Positions 36,065-47,286 of a stretch of DNA of 64,000 nucleotides are shown here, piece by piece (positions within the stretch are counted from its first letter, which is position 1; each line of letters begins with the position of its first letter). The notes beneath the pieces were generated by a model, which made no database searches, was not told the origin of the DNA, and saw only the letters and a list, made by a program, of their open reading frames with translations. The translations under genes were made by a program, and so were the position numbers. This stretch comes from Lycium barbarum (lineage: Eukaryota; Streptophyta; Magnoliopsida; Solanales; Solanaceae): NCBI RefSeq assembly GCF_019175385.1, contig NC_083341.1, forward strand, positions 62,033,800-62,097,799. Reading direction: 5' to 3'.

Positions 36065-38292
36065 TATAACGACCGCTAGGTCATTATAGGGGGTGACCTA
36101 GAAAACTAGACCACTGTTGGGAAATCCGAGCGTGAGTCTGTAGCGTGTTTTTATGTATATGTGCATGTTTTGTTTGTGTTTGTACGACCCCGGATTGGTG
36201 TTGGGATTTTTGGGTGAAAACTAGTGGAAAAACCGAGCTACTGGTCAAAATAGACAGCTGCAGCGGGTAAGGTACTACTGTAACAGGTCCGTCGTAGCAG
36301 TGCTAGGCCCGCCGCCGTGGGGATTCGGGGATTAATGAGGTCCACCATAGCAGGATGCTTCCCCCTATAGCGTGACTGCTGCAGCGAGACATCGACCGCT
36401 GCAGCAGTCGACGCGAGGCAGAATCCGTGTTTTATATTCATTATTCCGGACCCATTCCAGCATAACTCCATAACAGTTTCCAAGAACTCTTGTGGCAAAA
36501 TTCTAAGGCTGGGGCTAAAATACTCTTGAGAGGTAAGTCTCAACCCTTCACCTTTTTCATTCCATCATAGTGTTAGGTTCCACGATTAATTAAAGGGTCT
36601 CTAATAGTGAATGAAAGGATAGAACCCTAGAAACAGCAAATCCTCGAATAAATGAATGGATTACTGATTTTATTGCTATGTAATCATCTAAAAGCACATA
36701 TTATGACTTCCTAGGATGACAATTTGATTATTGCATTATGAGAATGATGTATGGAGACTTAGGGTTTCATAAAGATGGTAACTTTAGCATAAAACTGCTT
36801 GTAAAAGGGTTGAAACGATTAGAAAACCCATGAATGGATAGAATATGATTAATGGGGTCAATACTAGTATGAATTCACGCTTAGTGATACTTCACCCATT
36901 TAAAAGGGTAGAAGTAGTTGGGTTCTTTTCCCCAATTGTTTTATTGTTTGAGTAGATGATTTGAATACTTATGTAGCGCTATATTTCTAGAATTTGAACG
37001 CTTGGAAGCTTTCCGAAAGGAAAGCTATCGCGGAGTGATTGCATTGTCCCAGTTCTGCTTTAAGGTAGGTTACGATCTACTTGAGTTAGACTTTGATTAG
37101 TTGATTGTATATGTTATGAAATTGATAGGGGAAGCATGATTAGGGCTTCGGATATAAAGTGTGGTTGGAAATTCCTTAATTGATATTGTTTGACTTGTTT
37201 GTGATTAACTATTATGAAATGATAATGAATACTCTTCTTGATGATTAACTATTATGAAATGATAATGAATACTCTTCTTGATGATTTGAAGTAGTCCCTT
37301 ATTCATGCTATTGATGAATTGAATCACGAGTCTTGATATGACTTGTGACATGGTGACTGGTGTTCCTAAATATTGACTTATTGATTGTTCACATTCCTTA
37401 ATTGATTGCGGAACGGAAATACATTGTGATGAGAAAGATAATATAATTATGAAAAGGCACATTTTACAGGGGGCGAGGATGTGGCCTGGTTATGGGCTCG
37501 TGATCCGAGGTCAGTTCCGGAGCGAGTGGTATATGGATACCATAGGTCCCCTACAGGTCTTGGCTATTTGGGCAAACATTTCCATTTATCATGTGTGTGC
37601 GGATATGTGCCAGAGTTGAGATATTTCGTGAGATACAGTTGTGTTAGTGATTACATGATTTGAGTTACTTTTATTGATTGTTGGTTGTGTTGACTTATCT
37701 TAATTCAATAGGATGATTCTTGTTGATAATTTCTTGTGGTTATGTGTTGTTGTGTCTATCTGTCTGTTTTATTGATTTCTTGATTTTATGCATGATACTA
37801 ATCTTAGTCGGCCTATGATATTGACCGGTACATAGTTTCTGTATTGATACTACCTTACTGCATTCTTTGAGTGCAGATTGTGACCTAGAGACATCTACCA
37901 GACCTCATATTTAGCGTGAGGCCTGTTACCGACAGATTTGAGGGTGAGCTCTTATCTATGCCAGGCCGCCTAAAGATCTTTCTCATTTTAGATGTCTATT
38001 TCATTTCAGACATTTATGTTTATTTTAGACAGTTGTCCATTCTTTAGATAGTTATATTTTAGAGTCCTTATATGATGACTTTCAGATTTTAGGGTTGTTA
38101 TAGTTAGACTTCCGCATTTGTAAATTATTTATGGCATGACTAGATGTTTGGGTGATTATTACTTTGTTTATATTCTTGATATGTCTAAATATGGCTAGGT
38201 AATTGGTAATCGTTGGATGGTTGGTTAAGGGGATTGGTTCTCCATTAGGTGAATTAGTATGGGTGCCACTCACGGCTATTTGTGTCGTGACA
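36065..38292 (+). repeat. TE5 3' LTR
   Basis: Starts TATAACGACCGCTAGGTC (TG decayed to TA) and ends TGTGTCGTGACA. 2228 bp. It matches the TE5 partial 5' LTR and, in the opposite orientation, the TE7 LTR (40659-43295). No clean polypurine tract is visible before it; the bases read AATTAGTATCTGA. Confidence 0.9.
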
Positions 38293-40642
38293 CTTGGCTA
38301 GTTCGAAGTCTTCTTAAACCTTCAAATTACACTACAGGAAACATACCACTGAATACCTCACCAAGACAAACCCGTAAAGAAACATCTGAACACTCTAAAG
38401 ACTTCTCACAACCATACTACCTTCTCAATTATTACTAAGCCCCGACATAGAACATTAAAACTGTCCGAATAACTGACCCCTAGAAGTAACTGCACATCTT
38501 CCCGAATACCACCAATCGTCACTCGAACCGACCAAACTTTCCAAAACCAATCACTTTCCTATCACCCATCTTGGGCGACGAATTCGAGTCCTTTAATATT
38601 CTAAAAATGCCCACTCGAGATATCCGATTAGTAATACCCACGCTACCATGAATTCGGTCTCATCCCCAAAATATAACTCTAGTCTTCACGTTATAGGGAT
38701 TTTCCTGATTTTCTTTCCTTTAAATCACACTAACTCCTCTATGGAAGCGTGCTATGAAATTACCTAATTGGGTACCACACAAGCCACTTCCCATGAGACG
38801 ATTACTTGAAATTTGCTTCTCACTAGTCGCTGATCACGAAACCTCATGAAACTATGTCATATCACTTAGTCCATTTTTGTAGACTCCTTTCCTTAAGTGT
38901 AAACAACAACAACCCACCTGAAATATGCAAGAAAATGGCACCACAATCCATACTGACCCAAGTAATTCCGAAGATGTGCCTCATCCTTACCGATTCTCGA
39001 TCAACTATACCTTTTCTTGACTTTTCATTTCACCGTTCCAATCAAATCACAATCATCGTCACCATCTAACCATTCTCGAACCCATTCGATAGAATACGAC
39101 AAAATCATAAGTCTTGCCAACTAACCGAGTCAATCCTAGAAATAGTAGCATGTCACACACTCTACACCCTAGAGTTCCCTTAATGCATTCAAATCTCAAA
39201 CTGAATACTCTCTAGAACCAGTGTACCACATACATCGTCCTACTAATGTCCCCACGTACCTCCACCAAGGTGCCTTTGCTCAAATTCACTTAACTCAAAT
39301 TCCAAAATGTTCTCTATAACTCGAATTAATTCAAACCTCATCATTAATTCCCCACTTTGATGCCTTATTTATCAAACCAGAACACCCTTAACCATTTGTG
39401 CAATTATCCCTTTTATTCGATTAACTCACCCGAGTAACAACACCAGTAGTAGTAGGAACTAGCCGAACTTACACAATAGGTACGAGGCTCTCAACTCAAA
39501 TCCAATATTATATGCAGCACCCGATAGCTCTTTGAGCACTAAAGCTTATACTTGATCAATACTAGAGTCATTTTATTAATCAACCACTGGCTCACGACAT
39601 AACCAAACATATCAACTTTGCACTAAACCCTTATGTCTATTCTATCGGGTATGCCCGCAATATAATCCTCAAATCAACTAGCTATCTATTCCACGATATC
39701 CTTATCATTCCTCTAAACAAAAAGAACCTGTGAACATACCCTTTACTGAAGGACTAGGACCACAGCTGCCCAACATCTTAAGTCTCCACTCATCACAAGT
39801 AACATTGCTTCCGATCTAAAACCAATAACCACCTTTTTGAAAGAGCCCACAACCACTACCATATAGAAACGTCGAAAGCCAACTTAACTTTTTCACAACC
39901 GAATACGCAATCCACTCTCGTACAACTTGCAACCTTAACTGGACAAGCACGTCAGATACCAATTGTTCCTTTCTTAATGGTGGAGATTAATCTATCCAAA
40001 TCCTTCTTCTTCATGTCCCTATTCCCAATTGCTCTTCTTTATCACTTGCGGTTACTACACTTTTGATCTTTACCGAACTTATATTTGTGCCACACACGCC
40101 ATCATAATACCCTGACAAAGTTGATACTTATTCCCATCACCAATCGTAACTCTTAACAAATCATACTTGTTAAGTCATAAATGCACTTTTGCGACTTCCG
40201 ATTAACTAATCACTGAAAACACAGGGATTATGTGTTCCCCTGCATTATCACTCCCATCTTTCCAAGAATATGGCAAAATAACCGGGTCTAAATCACAACC
40301 CACACAACTGAAACTTCAAGTCATAATTGGGAACTAAACTGGGTCATGCGTCCCAATCAAGACAACACATCTCGTACCCTACCACAACACGTCATATACA
40401 AACCGTTCGTATAAAGGTTTAGAAAATTAGGTTCCACCATTCGTGGGAGAACAAGACAAGGAAATTCATATACCAATTGGAATCGACTAGATACCAATTG
40501 GAATGAAGTAGCATGAAAGCATGAAAGAATTGGAAGTTTTCTAAATGTTTTGTAGCCTCTCACAGATAAGTACGGAGCTCATCGTACCGATCCGCAAGAC
40601 TCTACTAGAAATGCTCTTGTACTTGTAAGACTGGTAACCTAG
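38293..40642 (-). other. TE7 internal region, non-coding
   Basis: No frame longer than about 70 codons and no gypsy motif on either strand. Base composition is AT-rich with scattered CCC/AAAC segments on the plus strand. Nothing else visible apart from the leader at the right end. Confidence 0.7.
40570..40587 (-). promoter_or_regulatory. TE7 leader hairpin with palindromic loop (candidate dimerisation signal)
   Basis: Minus-strand stem GTACG / CGTAC (five Watson-Crick pairs), loop AT plus palindrome GAGCTC. Leader motif CTAGTAGAGTCTTG at 40608-40595 lies 7 nt before it and starts 35 nt after the primer site. Compared with TE5, the stem G-U becomes G-C and GACGTC becomes GAGCTC, both keeping complementarity. 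Confidence 0.58.
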
Positions 40643-40643
40643 G

Positions 40644-40655
40644 GCACTGATAACA
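40644..40655 (-). other. TE7 primer binding site (decayed tRNA-iMet type)
   Basis: Minus-strand TGTTATCAGTGC next to the LTR end GTCGTGACA; two changes from TGGTATCAGAGC. Confidence 0.65.
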
Positions 40656-40658
40656 AAT

Positions 40659-43295
40659 TGTCACGACCCAACTCGTGAGTCATGATGACACCTACACTGT
40701 CCCCCCAGGTAGGCGAACCATTCCCAAATCATTTTAGTCATTTATAAGAATTATGCGAAAATAAACAATACTTAAGCTAACAGATTCAAATTATATCAAT
40801 GATAAGTGCGGAAGTATTAATAATCTCAAAATCTGGTCAGGACTAGTACAAGAGCCACTATTACATAGATGCAAGTCTGATAGAAAGTAAATACAAATCT
40901 CAAATATCAATACTATCTCAGGAATGCAAAGAATACAGTTCATTACAAGGAAGAGTCTCCGGGTTGTGAATCTAATCCAAAAGCTCACCTTGGAATCTCT
41001 GTCACGTAGGCTTGGATCACCCTTGATGACAGGAACTGGAGCTAGTAACAACTCTGCACTCAAAAGAAGAGTACATCAAGAGTAGCATCAATACAAACAA
41101 CACGTACTGAGTAAACATCATAGGCCGACAAAGATTAGTTCATGCATACAAGCATAAAATCAACAAGATAAGCAGATAGGCTCATAATACTCAATCCAAG
41201 GTCACAAAATATCCCATAACTGAATCACAACCTAAGAGGAAGCTTCTAAATCACAAGTCTGTCTCACAATAATCTCAATCGATAATCACAACCCAAGTTC
41301 TGACCTAGCAGCATCATTACCCAGCGATCTAACCCTATCCATAGTCCAATCCATGACATCATTATAATACAAACTGACCATAAAAAATCAGAAATAAAGG
41401 ATCGTATGATGATGCATGATAATATATAATGATGTGCAATGTAATGCAATGGAATGCCCTAGCCAAATACCTCAAACCTGTACACACATGCTAATGGTAT
41501 TGTTTGCCCAATAGTCATGACCTGCAGGGGACCCATAGTGTCCATGTACCACTCGTTCCGGAACTGACCTGGATCACGAGCCCATAACTAGGCCACATCC
41601 TCACCCCCTGTCAAATGTGCCTTATATATATATATCAAAATAGGCCACATCCTCACCCCTTGTCAGATGTGCCTTTTAAACATATACTGTATGCAAGAAT
41701 GAGTATTCAAATATGGTTCAAGTTTAGAAACCCAAGATGAAACATCAACTCAAAAATAAGCAGGATCACCCAATAATATCAAGGTGAATGAATACAAGGC
41801 ACCATGCCATAAGTCATAACAAGACTCAGATAAATCACTCAACAACAACAAGGATATGTAACCATCTGTCATAACAAGACTCAGATAAATCACTCAATAA
41901 CAACAAGGATATATAACCATCTCAATCAATAAGAAGAGTATATATTGACTCTTTCCTTCTCATATCACAGCAAATACACCTCAGGTTCAGTACATAAAGT
42001 AATGGCAGCAAACTCACATAATCAGAAATTGTACCAACCTAGATAATATCCAACCAAACATCATGTCCGAACAACTAGTCATGCTTTCTCCGTCAATTCT
42101 ACACAATATACATGTTTCGCTAATCAGAGTCTAACTAAAGTAAGTTGTAACATACCTCGAATGCAGAACAGGAGCCACGAACTATTCCACACGAGCCTTA
42201 TGTTTCCAAAACGCCCCAGAACGATGGTAGTCTAGTAAATAACAACAGACTATAATGCTAAGTAAACAACATACCATCTAATCAAACAAAATCCACATTT
42301 GGGACAATAGTGCCCAAAATACCCCTCCATCCGAATGGGCGAAACCAGATTTTAAGGGTGAATTTATCCTACCCTCAGTCCTAACAATCGTAATCCTCCA
42401 ATTTAAAGGTTTCTAATCACTTTAGACCCTCCAAATCAGAATTTAGGCAAAACCCCCAATTTGGGTGAAACCTTAAGTCTCAATATACAATTTTCACAAT
42501 GATTATGAAATTCCCATCCTAGAAGGTGATAACCTACACTTCTAGATGATATAAACAGCAATATAAACCATATTCCATAATTTCAAATAAGGGTTTCATG
42601 AATTTAGGGTTCTAGAGCTTTCACCCACCACTAATGGACCTTAAAACTAACCATGAAAACTTAAAGAATGAAGGTAAAGGAACAAGTAATGGTTAAGACT
42701 TACCCTCAAGGAGAATCCACCAAAGCTATAGAACATTCACCTCTTTCTCTCTTGGAAACTGTTTTTGGAGTTATGGGACCAATGACTCGAAATTATCAAT
42801 ATAAAAGTGGGTTTCTGCCTCCCATCGACCGCTGCAGCGGTCACTATGTTCGCTACAGTGGTCTCGCTGTAGCTGTCTGACCCACTGCTACAGCGGATCT
42901 CATTAACTCCCAATCCTCGTGGTGATGACTAGCGCCCCACTGTGGCGTACTCGCTGTAACAGACCCCATCCTCTGCAGCGATCGCATCAGAACCAGAAAA
43001 TCTGGTTTTTCACCAAGTTTCCACCCAAAATCCCGACATCAATCCAAAGGCCCTACACACACATACCAGACATGCACACATAAGTAAAAATCCGCTACAA
43101 ACTCACCCCTGGCCTCGGAATCCCCGACGGAGGTCTAATTCACTAAGTAAACCCTGAACGGAAATAAAACAAGTTTTCAAACAAGTGCCAAGGATAAAAT
43201 CTTTAAGTTCTCACTAGACTCGGTCCTAGTCTCGGAAATGAACTGCCAAGGATAATATGATCAAAACGCTTCTAACGACCTAGTGGGTTGTTACA
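40659..43295 (-). repeat. TE7 LTR
   Basis: Minus strand starts TGTAACAACCCACTAGGTCG (43295) and ends GGGTCGTGACA (40659). 2637 bp, longer than the TE5 LTR. It contains a local duplication of the GGCCACATCCTCACCCC segment (41592 and 41642) separated by a short TA run. The right flank CCACA (43296-43300) is the expected target duplicate. Confidence 0.85.
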
Positions 43296-43545
43296 CCACA
43301 TAAAAAGGACAACAAGTATTTTCCGAATCGCCCAATGGCTTTGATGAAATGACCATTAGATTATCATCTGGCATTAAACAGAGCTCTATCCAAATATGTA
43401 GTGGTGACGCCCCCTACATTGAGGCCCACTCAGTTCTCCACCAAGGAGATTACAGTACCCATGAACCCTCCAACCAATATTCCTATGAATATACCAACCT
43501 CCTTTATTGTGTGGAATATTAGAGGTGATTAGAGGTTACCTTCAA
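43296..43545 (+). pseudogene. Possible LINE ORF2 start fragment
   Basis: Reading near 43458 gives MNPPTNIPMNIPTSFIVWNIRG followed by a stop. IVWNIRG resembles the IxWNxRG start of plant LINE (L1-type) endonuclease domains. The rest is too short and broken to confirm. TE7 is inserted at its left edge. Confidence 0.35.
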
Positions 43546-43639
43546 AAGAATATTTTTGTAGCTCGTTTGAATGGTATCCAACAGTCTCTTGCTTACCCAA
43601 ATAGTGATTTTCTTCTATCCTTGGAAAAGATCTAACTAA

Positions 43640-44761
43640 TCAGTATAATAATTGTTACGGTTCACTTTTATGCGAGGCATAAAAATTTCTTCGAGGTTGT
43701 GGACTCTATTTGAATTTTCGTATTTTAAGAGTTGACACCTAATTTATTAAGGGAAATTAGGAAAACCTATTTAAAGGTTTACTCAAACAAGAGAAAAATC
43801 TTTTAAAACTAGAGTTCGATGTAAGGGTTTTGGTGATTCCCTAGGAAGGGTTTTAAGCACCCTAGTATTAAGGATTGGTAGAATACGATTGACCTACGAG
43901 CTTCAATGTGTGATTATTATAATTATTTATTTAAAGAGATTGTATAAACTTTTCATGGCATATCATAAATCATTTTTTTTGCAAAATTCCTTTATTTGAA
44001 GAAGTTATATCCTTTTTTGAAAGACGCAATATAAGGTTCATATGGTCATTTCGCTTTCGGACTAAAACATGGTCAAAGTTGCCTTTTGAGTGGAGTTCAA
44101 CTTAATTTAGTCCCAAGTTTCATGTTTAATTTAACCCTTACAATTCATTTGAAAAGTTGAGTGTATTTCTTTTGTAAATATGCCATGGGTGTACAAGTAT
44201 ATAGAAAAGTTTTGCATTTTTTTGTTTATCTTTTGTCCAATTTCAAGTCAACCATATTCTACTTCTAAACCTTTCCCCCAAAATAAGGTTTAAATGTATA
44301 TCCTCTTGTTTATTGACTTAAGGTTTGAGTTTAGGCCCAAAAAGGTTTTAAAAGAACCTAAATTTCAAGTCTAAAATCCATACCACTTCACTTATTCTTT
44401 CAGGAAAATCAATTGTCGTAATACTTTATATTTTTTGAAATCAACTTCTAATTTTCCAAGTGTAAAAATCAGTTTCCAAGTGTAAATATCAGTTTCCAAG
44501 TGTATAGAAGTTAATCTCCAATTTTTGGTCTTAAACTTTAAGGTTCAAAACAGTTTCGTTCTTATCTTCATAGAAACATATCCTCAAACCATTTTCAGCT
44601 TTTCTTAAAGACGTATCTCAAAAGAAAATTACCGATATCAAATATCATTTATCCTTACGAAACTTGGTTTGAAAATCATTTGAGGAATTCCTAATTTTCT
44701 ATGCCCGAGATTCCTAAGTTCTGATCATTGGGTTTCAATATTTACACAACCGTCCTTTAAA
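43640..44761 (-). repeat. TE8: decayed Ogre/Tat LTR remnant
   Basis: Segments at 43730-43900 match TE4 LTR bases 18460-18630: GTTGACACCTAATTTATTA, GGGAAATTAGGAAAACC, GTAAGGGTTTTGGTGATTCC, AAGCACCCTAGTATTAAGGA. Same orientation as TE4. It is much more diverged and has no clear ends. The homology thins out to the right, so the right part of this range is less certain. Confidence 0.6.
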
Positions 44762-45944
44762 TCTATATATAATATAAAGCTAGGTAATAAAAAAGTGATA
44801 TGGCACCTCTCTATGTCCATCATTCCTATTTATCTTTTTTGTGGTTTTTTGGCATTTTTTCTTCCATTCTCTACATAAATTTACTAACTAAATGTATTAA
44901 CAAAATCTTCATAAAGTAATTATTCATTTGTAATAAAAGCCCATTAACCGTTTGACTGAGTCAGCCACGTACACCTTGCGATAATGCTCAAAATAATTTT
45001 GTCTGATTCAACCCACATAGCAGAGCATAAGTAACCTCAATTATTATTCCTCCATCCTTCCGTATTCTATTGCAAACAATTAATATCCATTAATTCTTGA
45101 TTTATTTGATGATACTTATTCCCATTTTCTAATGTAATAGTTAACAACTATACATATAGGGAGGTTCGTAGATTATTAATCAATATATGGGGAGGTTCAT
45201 GGATTATTTGATAAGCTTGGCTTGTGAAACGGTGAGTGCAAGGATGGAGTCGAGTCATTCAAAAACTATTTTGTGTTCGATGCTATCTTTGATCAGCAAG
45301 TTTGAAATTCCTTAATAAAATAAGCAGTGCATATTATTTTGTTTGGGCTTTTTAGTACAAAACATTTTCACATGCCCGTTTGAGCCGGAAAGCGTACAAG
45401 TGATTCGAGTCGTGAAAGAACCACTCGCTTAATACTCTATTATTTTATAATACTTTAGATAGATAATCCATATTATATATCTTATATATGGATAAAAAAG
45501 AGTAAAATTCTAAAACTAAAGAATTTTCTTTTATATATTCTTGAAATTTATTTTTCGCTTTATGGTTTGTAGTCATTTGAATTAACTTTTTTCCGCTTTA
45601 GGAGTTATCATTGTTGTTGTTGTTGTTCTTATTATTATAATCCTTTAGTCCTTCAGCATATTAACCTTAAGACTAACTACAACAAAAAGGTGAATACTTT
45701 AGGATCAAAGTGAAAGAAAATTAATATATAAGATAATTAAATTGTAGATATGAAATATCGGTTTAACATAAAATAATATCTATTGATATAAAACTCATAT
45801 CTCTTACAGGTATATCACTTGATTCTGAAGGTTAATTCTGTGCTTTACGTGCGTCAAAATAAATACTTTTGAAATATACACAACTACTAATGTACTTATA
45901 AATTTAAAAGATACTAAACAAGTATAGTTTTGGATATGCCTACA
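44762..45944 (+). mobile_element. Helitron 5' end, truncated (copy 1)
   Basis: TCTATATATAATATAAAGC at 44762 is preceded by A, as expected for Helitron insertion between A and T. It is followed by GTGATATGGCACCTCTCTAT. No CTRR 3' end with hairpin before copy 2 begins at 45945. No helicase coding. A (GTT)n run lies near 45611. Confidence 0.6.
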
Positions 45945-46488
45945 TCTATATATAATATAAAGCTAGGAATAGTCAATCCTTTGTGACACCTCTCTATGGC
46001 CTCCATTGACATTTTTCTTTTTTCTCCTTTTTTTGAGTGTTTTCCTCGTTTAAAAAATAGTTTGCTATAATCAAAATTAAGACATTATTCTCTTAATTAC
46101 CCCTCTTAATTCTCCTCCTCTTCTATTCGTTATTGTTGTAATAGAGAAGGGAAATGAGGAGTTATGAAGGGAAATGAAGAGTTATGAAGGCAATTAAGAA
46201 TTAAAAATTGTAGTAAATGGAAGACAATTAAGAATTAAAAATTATAGTAAATGGAAGACAATGAAGAGTCACAGCAAGGAGTACACAGCAAGGAGTACCT
46301 TGCATTCTTTCTCACGTAAATAAAGGCTTCAAAAACTTTTAGGTGGACTGATTTTGTAGCATTATTTCACTAAAATAGGCAATAGTAACAATCCTATTTT
46401 CCTCATTTTTCCATAATTACTTCTTCGGTTAAAACCTTTTTCTCATTTTGCAGAATTTCTACAATTATAGGATCCAGTCATTCAGGAA
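45945..46488 (+). mobile_element. Helitron 5' end, truncated (copy 2)
   Basis: A second TCTATATATAATATAAAGC, then TTTGTGACACCTCTCTATGG. It runs 544 bp to the start of TE9 without a recognisable 3' end. Contains a short duplicated AATTAAAAATT(G/A)TAGTAAATGGAAGA segment (46198-46262). Confidence 0.58.
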
Positions 46489-47165
46489 TCTATATTTATA
46501 CATACTATAAAGCTAGGCATAGACAAGTAGGGCTGGGCATAAACACCGAAAACCGAAAAATCCGACCGAACCAAATTAATTCGATATTTCGGTGTTTCGG
46601 TTATTTTAATAACAAATTCTGCATTTCTGTTCGGTGTTCGGTTCCGGGTCAACGGTTCTTTGGTATTTCGGTTTAACTGAAGTTGTTGTTTATTTTTTTT
46701 TATTATTTTTTTTTGAAGATTTACTACATGGATACAATTTTTTTTTACAACACTCAATCCACTCTCTCAGGCCAAATTAATGTATCCAAGCCCATTCCTA
46801 TAGAGTATAGACCCACCCTAATTTCATTCACTTAACTTGAGCCCTAACTTCATTTCCTCAATTCCTCTCCTCTGTCCTCAATTTAATGAACTGATGAATT
46901 GCAGTCAGTTTGACGATCAGCTTGACATCCATAATACAAAAGATTACATCACGAGTTCAAATTTTCCAGTATTCATTCTTAAATGTGATGTCTGTCCCGA
47001 ATATAGATGTAACGACTCGTTTGGTCGTTTAACACTTTTGGACTCTTTTCGTTAAAATATCCTTTCCATAGCTTTAAATGGTATTCTTAACTTGCTGGGA
47101 TAGGTGGCACGGTTATATAATTTATGGGTAATTTTTGGAATATATTTATTTAATGTGTGTGAATG

Positions 47166-47242
47166 TATTATTATTATTATTATTAGTAGTAGTAGTAGTA
47201 GTAGAAGTAGTATTAGTATATATATATATATATATATATATA
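47166..47242. repeat. Compound microsatellite (TTA)n(GTA)n(TA)n in TE11
   Basis: About 18 bp of TTA repeats, about 30 bp of GTA repeats with one GAA interruption, then about 28 bp of TA. It directly abuts the hairpin at 47244-47286. Confidence 0.95.
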
Positions 47243-47243
47243 T

Positions 47244-47286
47244 GACTTGACCCACTCCTTTTAGAAGGAAAGGAGTGGGCCAAGTC
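47244..47286. repeat. Inverted repeat, 17-bp arms, 16/17 match
   Basis: GACTTGACCCACTCCTT and AAGGAGTGGGCCAAGTC, separated by 9 bases. It could form a cruciform or an RNA hairpin beside the TA run. Not seen in this form in the related TE5 or TE7 LTRs. Confidence 0.9.

Larger units (their letters stand above)
20522..38292 (+). mobile_element. TE5: degenerate Ty3/gypsy chromovirus, split by TE6
   Basis: Order: partial 5' LTR (20522-21869), tRNA-iMet-type primer site, leader, gag, protease-RT-RNase H to 25309, TE6, then RNase H end, integrase, chromodomain remnant and 3' LTR (36065-38292). The 5' LTR lacks about 856 bp; its first base pairs match position 36921 of the 3' LTR. The candidate 3' target duplicate is CTTGG (38293-38297); its partner is lost with the 5' LTR end. 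Every coding block carries lesions. Its family includes TE3 (pol) and TE7 (LTR and leader). Confidence 0.9.
38293..43295 (-). mobile_element. TE7: LTR plus non-coding interior, relative of TE5 (LARD-like)
   Basis: Minus orientation. LTR 43295-40659, decayed primer site, leader motif and hairpin, then 2.3 kb without gag or pol features, cut at 38293 by TE5. LTR ends, leader and hairpin geometry match TE5, but the sequence where TE5 has gag is unrelated. Best read as a non-autonomous derivative using TE5-family proteins. The other LTR is not in the window. Confidence 0.75.

Noticed and set aside
13830..43295. TE3 and TE7 as the two parts of one element split by TE5
   Set aside because: Orientation and family fit, but TE7's interior lacks gag while TE3 is coding, and the joining sequence is lost. 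Not provable here.
45240..45420. Possible host exon near the GC-richer stretch between Helitron copies
   Set aside because: Frames are short, no splice-consistent coding signal and no family motif.
46482..46757. 91-codon minus-strand frame across the hAT left end
   Set aside because: It spans the transposon boundary and reads through the CCGAA/TTCGG repeats; no transposase motif.
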